A stretch of DNA of 64,000 nucleotides from Amycolatopsis sp. EV170708-02-1 (GTDB lineage Bacteria > Actinomycetota > Actinomycetes > Mycobacteriales > Pseudonocardiaceae): contig NZ_CP092497.1 in the NCBI RefSeq assembly GCF_022479115.1, positions 4,898,001 through 4,962,000 on the forward strand, given 5' to 3'. Within the stretch, counting starts at the first letter, position 1; every line of letters starts with the position of its first letter. Positions 15,560 to 24,500 of the stretch are shown one piece after another. The position numbers and the translations under genes are program-made. The notes below the pieces were generated by a model that ran no database searches, was not told where the DNA came from, and saw only the letters and a program-made list of their open reading frames with translations.

Positions 15560-15578
15560 ACTATATGCGAAACGCATA
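15560..15578 (-). promoter_or_regulatory. Leaderless promoter with operator for SnoaL-like/marR operon
   Basis: TATAGT (15565-15560) serves as -10 for a transcript beginning at ATG 15553. Overlapping its upstream edge is a perfect palindrome TATGCG-TTT-CGCATA (15578-15564), placed in the spacer where a bound MarR dimer would block RNA polymerase. Autoregulation by the second gene of the operon is inferred. No convincing -35 is seen. Confidence 0.5.
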
Positions 15579-15581
15579 CAT

Positions 15582-16808
15582 TTAGCCCACCGATCGCAGT
15601 ACCTGCCGGGCTCGCGCCACCCCGTCCTCCTCGCGCAGCCGCCCCGCGACGTACTGCGCGCCGCGGCGGAACAGGAGATTGCCGGACAGCTCCAGCAGCC
15701 GCGCGGTCAGCGAGTCCGCCGTCAGCTCCCGCAGCGGCAGCGGGCGCGGACCGGCGCCGAGCCGGGAAACCCGGTCGCCCCAGTAGGGCTGGTCGGAGAA
15801 GACCGGGCAGACCAGCGACGGAACACCGGCACGCAATGCGGCCGCCGTCGTGCCCGCGCCACCGTGGTGCACCACCGCCGCGGTACGTGGGAACAGCCAC
15901 GCGTGCGGGACGTCCCCGACGGTCAGCAGATCGTCGTCGCCGGCTCCGGCATCGGTACCGAGCAGGCCGCGCAACCCGGCCCGGCGCAACGCCGCGCGGA
16001 CGGCCGCGAACGTCCGCTCCGCCTCCGACGGCCGCATACTGCCGAAACCGACGTACACCGGAGGCGGCCCGGACGCGAGGAAATCCCGCAGACGCGGGTC
16101 CGGCCGCCAGCCGGCGGGCGCTTCGAGGAACCAGTACCCCGTGACGTGGACCCGCGCCGGCCAGTCCTTCGGCCGGGGCACCACGGCGTCGGAAAATCCG
16201 CACAGCACCGGGGTTTCCGTCCGCCGTGGCCCGCGCAGCCCGGCCGCGGGCAGGCCGAGTGACCGCTCGCGCCACCGGTCCACCTCCGGCCGCAGCACCT
16301 GCCAGGCGACGGTGTCGACGGCGCGGAAGCTCAGCCGCCTGCCGCAGGGCCCGGCCTTGGCCGCCCACGGCGCCAGCGGATGGGCGAAGGCCCCCGTCGG
16401 CACGCTGGGCTGGTAGTGCAGTTCCACATTGGGAACGCCGAGCGACGCGCCCAGGTGCGCGCCGAGGAATCCCAGCGTCGGGGCGAGGACGAGGTCCGCC
16501 CCCGCCGCTCCCTGGTGGACGTCGGCCAGCAGACGCTCCATCACCGGGGCCAGCGCACCACGCAACCCGCGCAGGAAGGTCACCGACGTGCGCCCTTCGG
16601 TCCATTCGCGTCCACCGTCCGAACCGAGAATCTCCCCGGGATCGGCCGAGAGCGGCGCGAAATCCAGGCCGTGCGAGGTCACCAGGGTCCGGAACCGTTC
16701 GGCCGCCAGCACCCGCACCCGATCACCGTCGAGACCACGCCCCAAGGCGATGCACGGCTGGACGTCGCCCCGCGAGCCGGGAGCGACGATCACCACGAGC
16801 CGGCTCAT
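15582..16808 (-). CDS. GT1-type glycosyltransferase
   Basis: The 408-residue GT-B enzyme begins MSRLVVIVAPGSRGDVQPCI, the N-terminal signature of sterol/antibiotic glycosyltransferases, and carries the C-terminal nucleotide-sugar motif VVHHGGAGTTAAALRAGVPS with CPVFSDQPYWGDRV. Relatives glycosylate lipids, sterols, polyketides and glycopeptides. It has no signal peptide, so it acts in the cytoplasm. Its start overlaps the stop of the SDR gene by four bases and it is last in the operon acyltransferase-SDR-GT. The neighbourhood suggests the acceptor, or the later acyl acceptor, is a lipid-linked sugar. Confidence 0.85.
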   Translation of the reverse strand: MSRLVVIVAPGSRGDVQPCIALGRGLDGDRVRVLAAERFRTLVTSHGLDFAPLSADPGEILGSDGGREWTEGRTSVTFLRGLRGALAPVMERLLADVHQGAAGADLVLAPTLGFLGAHLGASLGVPNVELHYQPSVPTGAFAHPLAPWAAKAGPCGRRLSFRAVDTVAWQVLRPEVDRWRERSLGLPAAGLRGPRRTETPVLCGFSDAVVPRPKDWPARVHVTGYWFLEAPAGWRPDPRLRDFLASGPPPVYVGFGSMRPSEAERTFAAVRAALRRAGLRGLLGTDAGAGDDDLLTVGDVPHAWLFPRTAAVVHHGGAGTTAAALRAGVPSLVCPVFSDQPYWGDRVSRLGAGPRPLPLRELTADSLTARLLELSGNLLFRRGAQYVAGRLREEDGVARARQVLRSVG

Positions 16809-17638
16809 CGCTTCGCCGCCGTCAGCCGGTAGCGGAGGCGGAACGGCAGGTTCGCCAGCACGGCGGCGATATGCGCGTCCCTGCCCACCAGGTACCTCGG
16901 TGCGGCACGGCGCGCGGTCAGCGCGTGGACCACGACCCGCGCCACCCGCTCGGGCGGTACCCCGTTCCGCGCGGACCGCTCCGCACTGCGTTCGGCCTCG
17001 TCCAGTTGCGCCGCATACCTTTCCCGCGCGGTTTCCGGCAGCGCGGCACGCACCTCTTCGGCGGCGGCGCGGGCTCGCGACCAGATCGAGGTGGCGACGG
17101 CGCCGGGCTCGACGAGGACGACGCCGATCCCCGACGGGGCCAGCTCGGCGCGCAGGCTGTCGGTCAAACCGACCAAGGCGAACTTCGACGTGTGATACGG
17201 CCCGACCATCGGCCCGGCGATCCGTCCGCCCATCGACCCGACCGTCACGACCCTGGCACGGGACGCGGCGCGCAGCGCGGGCAGCATCGCCTGCGTGACG
17301 GCGAGCTGACCGGTGACGTTGACCTCCAGCTGGTGCCGGAAATCGTCGAGCGGGACGTGTTCCAGCGGCCCCGGCCTGGCCGTCCCGGCGTTGTTCACCA
17401 GCCCCCGCACCGGACCCGCCGCCACGACCTTCTCGCCGCAAGCCGCGATCGACGCCGGATCCCGGAGATCCATCCGCAGCACGGTGACCGCTTCGCCGTG
17501 CGCACGAACAAGTTCCCGTTCATCCGCGTCGGTGCGCACACTGGCCCAGACGTGGGCGTCCCGCCGGACGAGTTCGGCCACGCACGCCCGGCCGATCCCG
17601 CTCGACGCCCCGGTGACCACAAAGGACGGACGCGTCAC
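16805..17638 (-). CDS. Short-chain dehydrogenase/reductase
   Basis: The 277-residue classical SDR has TGASSGIG (cofactor glycine motif), NNAG, the catalytic serine in VTVGSMGG and YHTSK with the catalytic Tyr and Lys. The basic residue pattern after the glycine motif (VRRDAHVWASVRTD) fits NADP(H). I start it at GTG 17638, overlapping the stop of the upstream esterase gene (GTGA). In mycolate producers an SDR (CmrA) reduces the beta-keto group left by Pks13; here an SDR sits next to a FadD32/Pks13-like pair, so the same step is a reasonable inference, although the sequence is not specifically CmrA-like. Confidence 0.85.
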   Translation of the reverse strand: MTRPSFVVTGASSGIGRACVAELVRRDAHVWASVRTDADERELVRAHGEAVTVLRMDLRDPASIAACGEKVVAAGPVRGLVNNAGTARPGPLEHVPLDDFRHQLEVNVTGQLAVTQAMLPALRAASRARVVTVGSMGGRIAGPMVGPYHTSKFALVGLTDSLRAELAPSGIGVVLVEPGAVATSIWSRARAAAEEVRAALPETARERYAAQLDEAERSAERSARNGVPPERVARVVVHALTARRAAPRYLVGRDAHIAAVLANLPFRLRYRLTAAKR

Positions 17639-18681
17639 GACGACTCCCCCGCCTTCACCGGTGCGGCGAGGGCACGCAGCATCCGCGGCCACGTCTTGTG
17701 CAACTGGTCCTGCCAGTACGCCCAGTGATGCGTGCCCGGCCCGTAGAAGTCCGTCATGACCGGGACACCGAGCCGGTTCAGCCGGTCGGCCATCGCGGTG
17801 GTCTGGCCGGAGCAGAGGAATTCGAGCAGCATCGCGCCGGGCAGCACGTCGATCGGGAGCTTGCCGTCGAACGGTCCGGGCAGGCCGTTGCCCGTGGACA
17901 GGTACAGCTCCGTGCCGCGCAGGCGGTCGGCGTTCACCAGCGGATCGTGCGCGTCCCAGCGGGACGCCTCGCGACGGCGGTCACCCCAGAGCGCTTCGGG
18001 GTCCTGCCGCGCCGAGGCCACGATCGCGCTGGTCAGCAGCTCGCCGTACGGGCCCGTGGGGTTGAGATTGCCGCTGAACGACCCGGCGAACCGGAATACC
18101 CCCGGCCGCCGGGCGGCGAGTTCGACCGCGCCGTAGCCGCCGAGCGAGAGCCCCGCCGCCACCCGGCGGCCGTCCCCGCGATAGCCGCGGTCGATCAGCT
18201 GCGGGATCTCGACGGCGGTGAACGTCTCCCAGTGATTGAGCACGACGTTCTTGCCGTAATTCCACCAGTCGGAAAAGAACCCCGCTGAACCCGAGCCCGG
18301 CATCACCACCAGCGCGCCCGAGTCGTCGGCGAGCTTCCGGATGTCGGTGTTGGCGGTCCAGCCGCGGTAGTCCTGCAGCCGCGTCTCCCCGGCGAGCAGG
18401 TACACCGCCGGCCACTTGCGGTCCGGTTCGGCGTCCCAGCCGGACGGCAGGATCAGCCGCACCATCGCGTAACTCCCGACGCCGACCGAGCGCACGGTGA
18501 GATCCAGCATCCGCGGGTCACCGTCCACAGTGGTCTGGGCGACGACGTGTGAGCCGTCGTCGGCGCGGGCGTCCGGGACTTCGCTCTCGGCCCGTGCCGA
18601 GGCCGCGAAGACACTCGGCAGCAGGCAGGCGGCGGCCACCAGCGACGCGACGGCCCGCAGCCGCCTCGAAGTATCGCGCAT
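17635..18681 (-). CDS. Secreted antigen 85/mycolyltransferase-like esterase
   Basis: The 348-residue protein has a signal peptide (about residues 1-31, ending SARA) and an alpha/beta hydrolase fold of the antigen 85/esterase D type. Ag85-like landmarks in order: PAVYLLAGETRLQDYRGW, VMPGSGSAGFFSDWW, HWETFTAVEIPQLI, the nucleophile elbow GLSLGG, LYLSTGNGLPG with an acid position nearby, and a C-terminal GTHHWAYWQDQL carrying the catalytic histidine. Antigen 85 proteins transfer mycolic acids from trehalose monomycolate outside the cell. Position next to FadD32/Pks13 homologues matches mycobacterial gene order in kind. It is first in an operon with the SDR and glycosyltransferase. Confidence 0.85.
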   Translation of the reverse strand: MRDTSRRLRAVASLVAAACLLPSVFAASARAESEVPDARADDGSHVVAQTTVDGDPRMLDLTVRSVGVGSYAMVRLILPSGWDAEPDRKWPAVYLLAGETRLQDYRGWTANTDIRKLADDSGALVVMPGSGSAGFFSDWWNYGKNVVLNHWETFTAVEIPQLIDRGYRGDGRRVAAGLSLGGYGAVELAARRPGVFRFAGSFSGNLNPTGPYGELLTSAIVASARQDPEALWGDRRREASRWDAHDPLVNADRLRGTELYLSTGNGLPGPFDGKLPIDVLPGAMLLEFLCSGQTTAMADRLNRLGVPVMTDFYGPGTHHWAYWQDQLHKTWPRMLRALAAPVKAGESS

Positions 18682-19127
18682 ACGTAATCCTTTGTCCCGG
18701 TCGTTCGATCGAATTCGAAAATGTGACGGCGATTACCCGAGAAGGAAAATCAGAGGTGGCGACACGTTAAGCGGACGAGCCTCTTCCGCGCAATTGTCCC
18801 GCCCACAATCCGGGAGGACAATATGAATGCCAGGGAAACAAGAAATGCCTCGGCCTCCCCCATCGGGGTGACCCGTCGCTCACGGACAGTGAACGACTGT
18901 GGCACGGGAGTACCAGACTGGCTCGGACACCAGCGAAAATCCCGAAACTCGCAGGTCACACCCCGTACACGAAGGACATTTACGTTCTCTTGACACCTTC
19001 CGGTATTCGATTTCCCGCCGTAGCCTTCGTCGTGCCGCCCGGGTTCGGCGTTCCCTGACGCGACCCCGGCGCCCGCGTCCCACCGAAGGGACCAAACCTC
19101 CCAAGGACCCTTCCGAAAGGGCTATTC
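18682..19127. other. Divergent regulatory region between the two lipid operons
   Basis: This 446-base gene-free stretch separates the acyltransferase operon (minus) from the exported protein/FAAL/PKS operon (plus). It is less GC-rich than its surroundings. Visible elements are GTAATC/GATTAC inverted half-sites near 18685 and 18731, an inverted repeat ATTGTCC...GGACAAT at 18793-18799 and 18816-18822, and TTGACA at 18990-18995 as a possible -35 for the plus operon, with no good -10. Both operons can therefore be controlled together from here. Confidence 0.5.
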
Positions 19128-19786
19128 ATGGCTGCCCGAATTCGCGCGCTCGTCGTGTCCGCCGCCGCGGTCGCGACCATTTCCGGCACACCCGGAGAAT
19201 CGATTCAGGCCGCGCCCGCGCCGCCTTCCCCCGTCGTTCCGGAAGCCGCCCTGCTGCCACCGGAAACCGTCCCGCACGCGTCCGCTCGCGACGGTTTCGA
19301 CGTGGCCTCGGCACTGTCCACCCCGGGCCGTGGGCAGAGCAGGGTCGATATCGGCGGTTGCGAAGACGTCGTCCACGGCAGGCTGGTCGGCGACGGCGCC
19401 GCCGGCCAGGGCTTCCAGTCCGCCGTCCCCGGCGGCCAGGTCTCCGAACTGGTCGCCCGCCTGACGAACCCGCCCGATCTGCCGGCATGGGCCGCGCAGG
19501 CCGGGAGGTGCTCGAAGGTGACGGTCGACGACGCGGCCGGTACCGCGGTGTCGACCGTCACCGTCCACCCGGGTCCCGCCGTGCCGGGCGCGAAAACCCT
19601 TTCCTACGAACAACTCCTGACGCTCCCCGGACAGCCCCCGAGCTGCCGGGACTGCGTCTGCGCACCGTCGCCATCGCCGCCGACGACGTGCTGGTCGTGC
19701 TTCGTGACGCCGGGACGACCGGCCTCGATCTCGACGCGCTCGCCGTCGCCGCCTGGCGGCACGCCGCCGGTCCGCTCGGCCGCTGA
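19128..19786 (+). CDS. Exported protein of unknown function, frameshifted at a C-run
   Basis: The frame from ATG 19128 encodes a signal peptide (RALVVSAAAVATISG) and a domain with three Cys in its first half. Around 19635-19639 (five C) good coding sequence jumps by one base to a second frame, which ends at 19786 with RTVAIAADDVLVVLRDAGTT and a Leu/Ala-rich helix. Adding one C restores a single 219-residue protein. Read without correction, the first frame ends in a low-quality Pro/Ser tail at 19811. It precedes the acyl-AMP ligase by 34 bases and is probably an extracellular lipoprotein-like or lipid-handling factor; no family is recognised. Confidence 0.6.
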
Positions 19787-19820
19787 TCCCCCGCACCACC
19801 CCGGATACTGAGGAGACGCC

Positions 19821-21557
19821 ATGTCCCTGGCCCCCGAAAACCTGCCCGCCACGGCCGGCCCCACCCTCCCCGACTGCCTCCGGCATTGGGCGGACACCGG
19901 CGGCGACCGGCCGGCGGTCACCTTCACCGACTTCGCGACCGATCGCGCCGGGCGACGGCGGACCCTGACGTGGAAACAGCTCAAGGACCGCGTCGACGCC
20001 GTCGCGGGAGCGCTGCCCGTCCGGCCCGGTGACCGGGTGGCGGTGCTGTGCCCGCAGAGCGCCGATTACGTCGTCGCCTTCCTCGGCGCGATCACCGCGG
20101 GCGCGATCGCCGTACCGTTGTTCGATCCCGGGCTGCCCGGGCACGCCGGACGGCTCGCCGCGGTGCTCACCGACTGCTCCCCCACCGCGGTGATCACCAC
20201 CGCCGCGGCCGAGGACGCGGTCCGCGAATTCCTGGCGGGACTGCCCGGCGGCGAGCAGGTCACGGTCGTCGCGGCGGACAAAGCGAGCCCCGTCCGCGCC
20301 TGGCCCGCCCCGGCGCCGGCACCGGACGACGTGGCGTACCTGCAGTACACCTCCGGTTCGACGCGCAGCCCGGCCGGAGTGGTGCTGACCCACGAGAACG
20401 TGCTCGCCAACGTCCGCCAAGCGGTGCACGGGCTCGGTATCGAGCCGACGGGCACCACGGTGTCGTGGCTGCCGCTGTTCCACGACATGGGTCTCGTGCT
20501 CGGCTTGATCACGCCGCTGGCGATGGGCATGCGGTCGGTGCTGATGGATCCGCTGGCCTTCATCGAGCGCCCGGTGCGCTGGCTGGAACTGCTCGGCGAC
20601 CACAACGGGAGCTGGAGCGCCGCCCCGAACTTCGCGTTCCACTACGCCGCGAGCCGGGTGCGCGAGGAAGACCGCGCCAAACTCCGGCTCGACCGGGTCG
20701 CCGCGATCGTCAACGGAGCCGAGCCGATCAACCCCGGCGTACTCGACCGGTTCCACGAGACGTTCGCCGAGGCCGGATACACCCCGGACAAGACCCGGCC
20801 CGCGTACGGGCTGGCCGAGGCGACCGTGTTCGTCACCACCGGTCCCGGCGTTCCGCCACGGGTCACCACGTTCGACCGCGCCGCGCTGGGCGCCGGAACG
20901 GCACGGCCGTCGGACGACGGCCTCAAGCTGGTCGCCTGCGGTGTCCCGGTGGGCCAGCAGGTCGCGCTGGTCGACCCGGAAACCGGGGTCGCGCTGGCGG
21001 ACGGTTCGGTCGGCGAGATCTGGGTGCACGGCCCCAACGTCGGCACGGGCTACTGGCAGAAACCCTTGGAGAGCACCGAAACCTTCGGCGCGCGGCTGAC
21101 CGGCGACCACGGCGGGCTTCCGAGCGGCCCCTGGTTGCGCACGGGCGACCTCGGCGTCCGGTACGACGGCGAGGTCTACATCGCGGGCCGGATCAAGGAC
21201 CTGCTCATCGTCGACGGCCGCAACCACTACCCGCAGGATGTCGAAGCGACGGCGGCCTCGGCCGACCGCGACATCCGCCCGGGCAGTGTCGCCGCGTTCG
21301 CCGTCGAAGGCACCGACACCGAAGCCGCGGTCATCGTCGCCGAACATCGCGGCCACACCGCGCTGACCACGGAGGACGAGCGGGCACTCGCCGTGGTGAT
21401 CCGGCGGCTCGTCTCCGACGCGCACGGCCTCGCGCTGCGCGACGTCGTGCTCGTCCCGGCGGGCCTGGTCCCGCGGACCTCCAGCGGCAAGATCGCGCGG
21501 AGCGCCTGCCGCGACCGTTACCTCGCCGGCGATTACGGAAAGGCCTTGGTGCGATGA
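19821..21557 (+). CDS. fadD32: Long-chain fatty acyl-AMP ligase, FadD32-like
   Basis: The 578-residue adenylate-forming enzyme has YLQYTSGSTRSPAGV (phosphate-binding loop), WLPLFHDMGL, the YGLAEATVFV motif, RTGDLGVRYDGEVYIAGRIK and PRTSSGKI with the catalytic lysine. The phrases IAVPLFDPGLPGHAGRL, LLIVDGRNHYPQDVE and RACR/SACRDRYLAG closely follow mycobacterial FadD32, which activates the meromycolate chain and loads it onto Pks13. FAALs make acyl-AMP rather than acyl-CoA because of an insertion in the C-terminal lid. The stop codon overlaps the start of the Pks13-like gene, exactly the gene order fadD32-pks13. Confidence 0.9.
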   Translation: MSLAPENLPATAGPTLPDCLRHWADTGGDRPAVTFTDFATDRAGRRRTLTWKQLKDRVDAVAGALPVRPGDRVAVLCPQSADYVVAFLGAITAGAIAVPLFDPGLPGHAGRLAAVLTDCSPTAVITTAAAEDAVREFLAGLPGGEQVTVVAADKASPVRAWPAPAPAPDDVAYLQYTSGSTRSPAGVVLTHENVLANVRQAVHGLGIEPTGTTVSWLPLFHDMGLVLGLITPLAMGMRSVLMDPLAFIERPVRWLELLGDHNGSWSAAPNFAFHYAASRVREEDRAKLRLDRVAAIVNGAEPINPGVLDRFHETFAEAGYTPDKTRPAYGLAEATVFVTTGPGVPPRVTTFDRAALGAGTARPSDDGLKLVACGVPVGQQVALVDPETGVALADGSVGEIWVHGPNVGTGYWQKPLESTETFGARLTGDHGGLPSGPWLRTGDLGVRYDGEVYIAGRIKDLLIVDGRNHYPQDVEATAASADRDIRPGSVAAFAVEGTDTEAAVIVAEHRGHTALTTEDERALAVVIRRLVSDAHGLALRDVVLVPAGLVPRTSSGKIARSACRDRYLAGDYGKALVR

Positions 21558-24500
21558 GAAACCCGTCGTTCGACACGCCCACGCTGCGCCGCTGGCTGCT
21601 GGACACCGTCGCCGGGCACACCGGCGTCGACGCGGCCCGGCTCGAAGCCGACCGCCCGCTCAGCGACTACGGCCTGTCCTCCCGCCAGGCCGTCGGGATC
21701 GCCGCCGATCTCGAAGACCTGCTCGGCACCCCGCTCCCGGCCACCCTGCTGTGGGAGAGCCCGACCATCGACCACCTGGCCCGCTCGCTCACCGGCGGCA
21801 CGGAGCCCGAACCCGAACCGGCGAGCACGGACCGGCGCCGGACCGATCCGATCGCCGTCGTCGGCCTCGGCTGCCGTTGGCCGGGAGCGGACGGCCTCGA
21901 CGAGTTCTGGGAGCTGCTGCGCAGCGGACGGGACGCCGTCCGGACCGCGCCTCCGGGCCGGTGGAGCGCCGACGCGGCACCGATCGTCGGCGGATTCCTC
22001 GACGACGTGGCCGGTTTCGACGCGGACCACTTCGGCATCACCCCGCGCGAAGCGTCCACAATGGACCCACAGCAGCGGATGCTGCTGGAGGTCGCCTGGG
22101 CCGCGCTCGAACACGCCGGGATCGCCCCGGCTTCCCTGCGCGGCAGCAGGACCGGCGTGTTCACCGGGATCTCCACCCACGACTACGGCCACCTCACGAT
22201 GGCGGGCGACGGCGTGGATCTGTGGACCGCCACCGGCGCGGCCGGGAGTATCGCGGCCAACCGGCTCTCCTACGTCTACGACCTGCGCGGGCCGAGTATG
22301 GCGGTCGACACCGCCTGCTCCTCGTCACTGATCGCGGTGCACCACGCGGTCCGCGCGCTGCGCGACGGCGAGGCGGATCTGGCCTTGGCGGGCGGGGTGA
22401 ACCTCATGCTGCTGCCCGGCCCGACGGCCGCGTTCGCCGCGGCGGGGCTGCTCGCCGAAAACGGCCGCTGCAAGACGTTCGCCGCGGACGCCGACGGCAT
22501 CGCACGGGCCGAGGGCTGCGGTGTCGTCGTGCTCAAGCGGCTGGCGGACGCCGAATACGACGGGGACCGGGTGCTGGCGGTGATCCGCGCCACCGCGGTC
22601 AACTCCGACGGACGCTCACAGGGTATGGCGGCGCCGAACCCCGTCGCGCAGCAGGACATGCTGCGCACGGCGTACCACGGCGCCCGGCTCGATCCGTCCA
22701 CAGTGGACTATGTCGAGGCGCACGGCACCGGCACGCTGCTGGGTGACCCGATCGAGGCCCGCTCGCTCGGCGCCGTGCTCGGCAAGGACCGTCCCGCCGA
22801 CGCTCCGCTGCTGATCGGCTCGGTGAAGACGAATATCGCGCACGCGGAGGCGGCCGCGGGGATCGCCGGGCTGATCAAGGTCGTCCTCGCGATGACCCGG
22901 GACGAACTGCCGCCCCAGCTGCACTTCACCGCCCCCAACCCGCATATCCCGTTCGACGATCTGCGTCTCAAGGTGGTGACCGAACCGACGCCGTGGCCAC
23001 GCCGGTCCGGCCGGGCCACGGCGGGTGTCTCCGCGTTCGGTTTCGGCGGGACCAACGCGCACGTCGTCCTCGAACAGGCGCCGCCACCGGAGCCGGTCCC
23101 GGACCGCGGCGACGTCCGCATCGGCCTGCTGTCCGCCCGCACCCGAGACCGTCTCGCCGAACGCGCGACGCAGCTGGCGAACTGGCTGGACACGACGTCG
23201 TCGCTGTCCCTCGCCGACGTCACCCACACGCTGTCCCGGCGGGACAACGGCGGCCCGCACCGCGCCGCCGTCGTCGCCGGGGACACGGCCGAACTGGCGG
23301 ATCTGCTGCGCGCCGTCGGCTCCGGTGCCGATCCGCTGCCCGCGGGCACGGTCACCGGCACCGCCCGGAGCACCGACGGCCCGGTGTTCGTGTTCTCCGG
23401 CCACGGCTCGCAGTGGCCGGGCATGGGGCAGGGGCTGCTGGCCGCCGAACCCGCGTTCGCCGCACAGGTCGACAAGCTCCACGACCTGTTCACCGAGCAC
23501 ACCGGCCGCTCGCTGCGTGCACTGCTCACCGGCGGGGATCCGTTGTCGCTACCCGAAACCCAGACGGCCATCTTCGGCACGCAGATCGCGCTCGCCGCCC
23601 AGTGGGAGGCGCTCGGGGTCCGGCCGGCGGCCGTCGTCGGGCATTCCCTCGGTTCCGCCGCGGCCGCCGTGGTGAGCGGCGTGCTCACCCCCGACGAGGC
23701 CGTCCACCTGGTGGCGACCCGGGCCCGGCTCCTGGGCACCATCAGGCCCGGCGGAGCGATGGCGGCGGTCGAACTCGCCCCCGAAGAGCTCGATCTGTAC
23801 CCGGACATCGAACTCGCCGTCGAATCCGCGCCGGGCCAGCTGACCGTGGCCGGGGACGCGACCGTGCTCGACCTCCTGGTCGCGGAACTGGAAGCCGCCG
23901 GGCTGCGGGCGCGGCGGCTGCCGGTCGAGGTCGCCGGGCACTCCGCCCGCGTCGACCCGGTCCTGCCCGCCCTCCGGGAGGCGCTCGTCGAACTGGGCGG
24001 CCGTCGTCCGACGGTGCCTTGGTACGACACGGTTCTCGCCGATCCTCGGGAGCTGCCGGACTTCGACGCCGGATACTGGGCCGCGCATCTGCGCCGTCCG
24101 GTGCGGTTCCGGCAGGCCGTGGCGGCCGCCGCCGCGGACGGGCACCGCGTGTTCCTCGAGGTGTCGCCGCATCCGATCCTGCGGGGTTCGGTGGCGAGGA
24201 CGCTCGAAGCCGAGGGGATCCACGACGCGCTCGTCACCGGGACCCTGCGCCGGGGCCAGGACGAGGTCCGCGCGCTGGGCGCCGCCGCGGCCGAGCTGTA
24301 CTGCGCCGGCACCCGGATCACCACCGCCGATCCGGACGACGGGGCGCGGCTGGTCGACGTCCCGCCGATGCCGTGGCGGCACGAACGGCACTGGTACACC
24401 GCCGCCGAGGAACCGCCGTCGTTCGCGGCGCGCACCCCGGAGCCCGAACCCGAGCGGAGCGGCGGAGGCGACCGGCTCACCGAGATCGTCGCCGCCGTCA

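Noticed and set aside
16805..17638. SDR considered as a clear CmrA orthologue
   Set aside because: Motifs are those of classical SDRs in general; beyond the active site I see no CmrA-specific segments, so only the context supports that role.
18823..18993. A 56-codon frame with GGGAGG five bases upstream, in the gap between the lipid operons
   Set aside because: Codon use is poor for this genome (AGA, AAT, TTT, low third-position GC), the product is Arg/Ser-rich without features, and it ends on the candidate TTGACA element.
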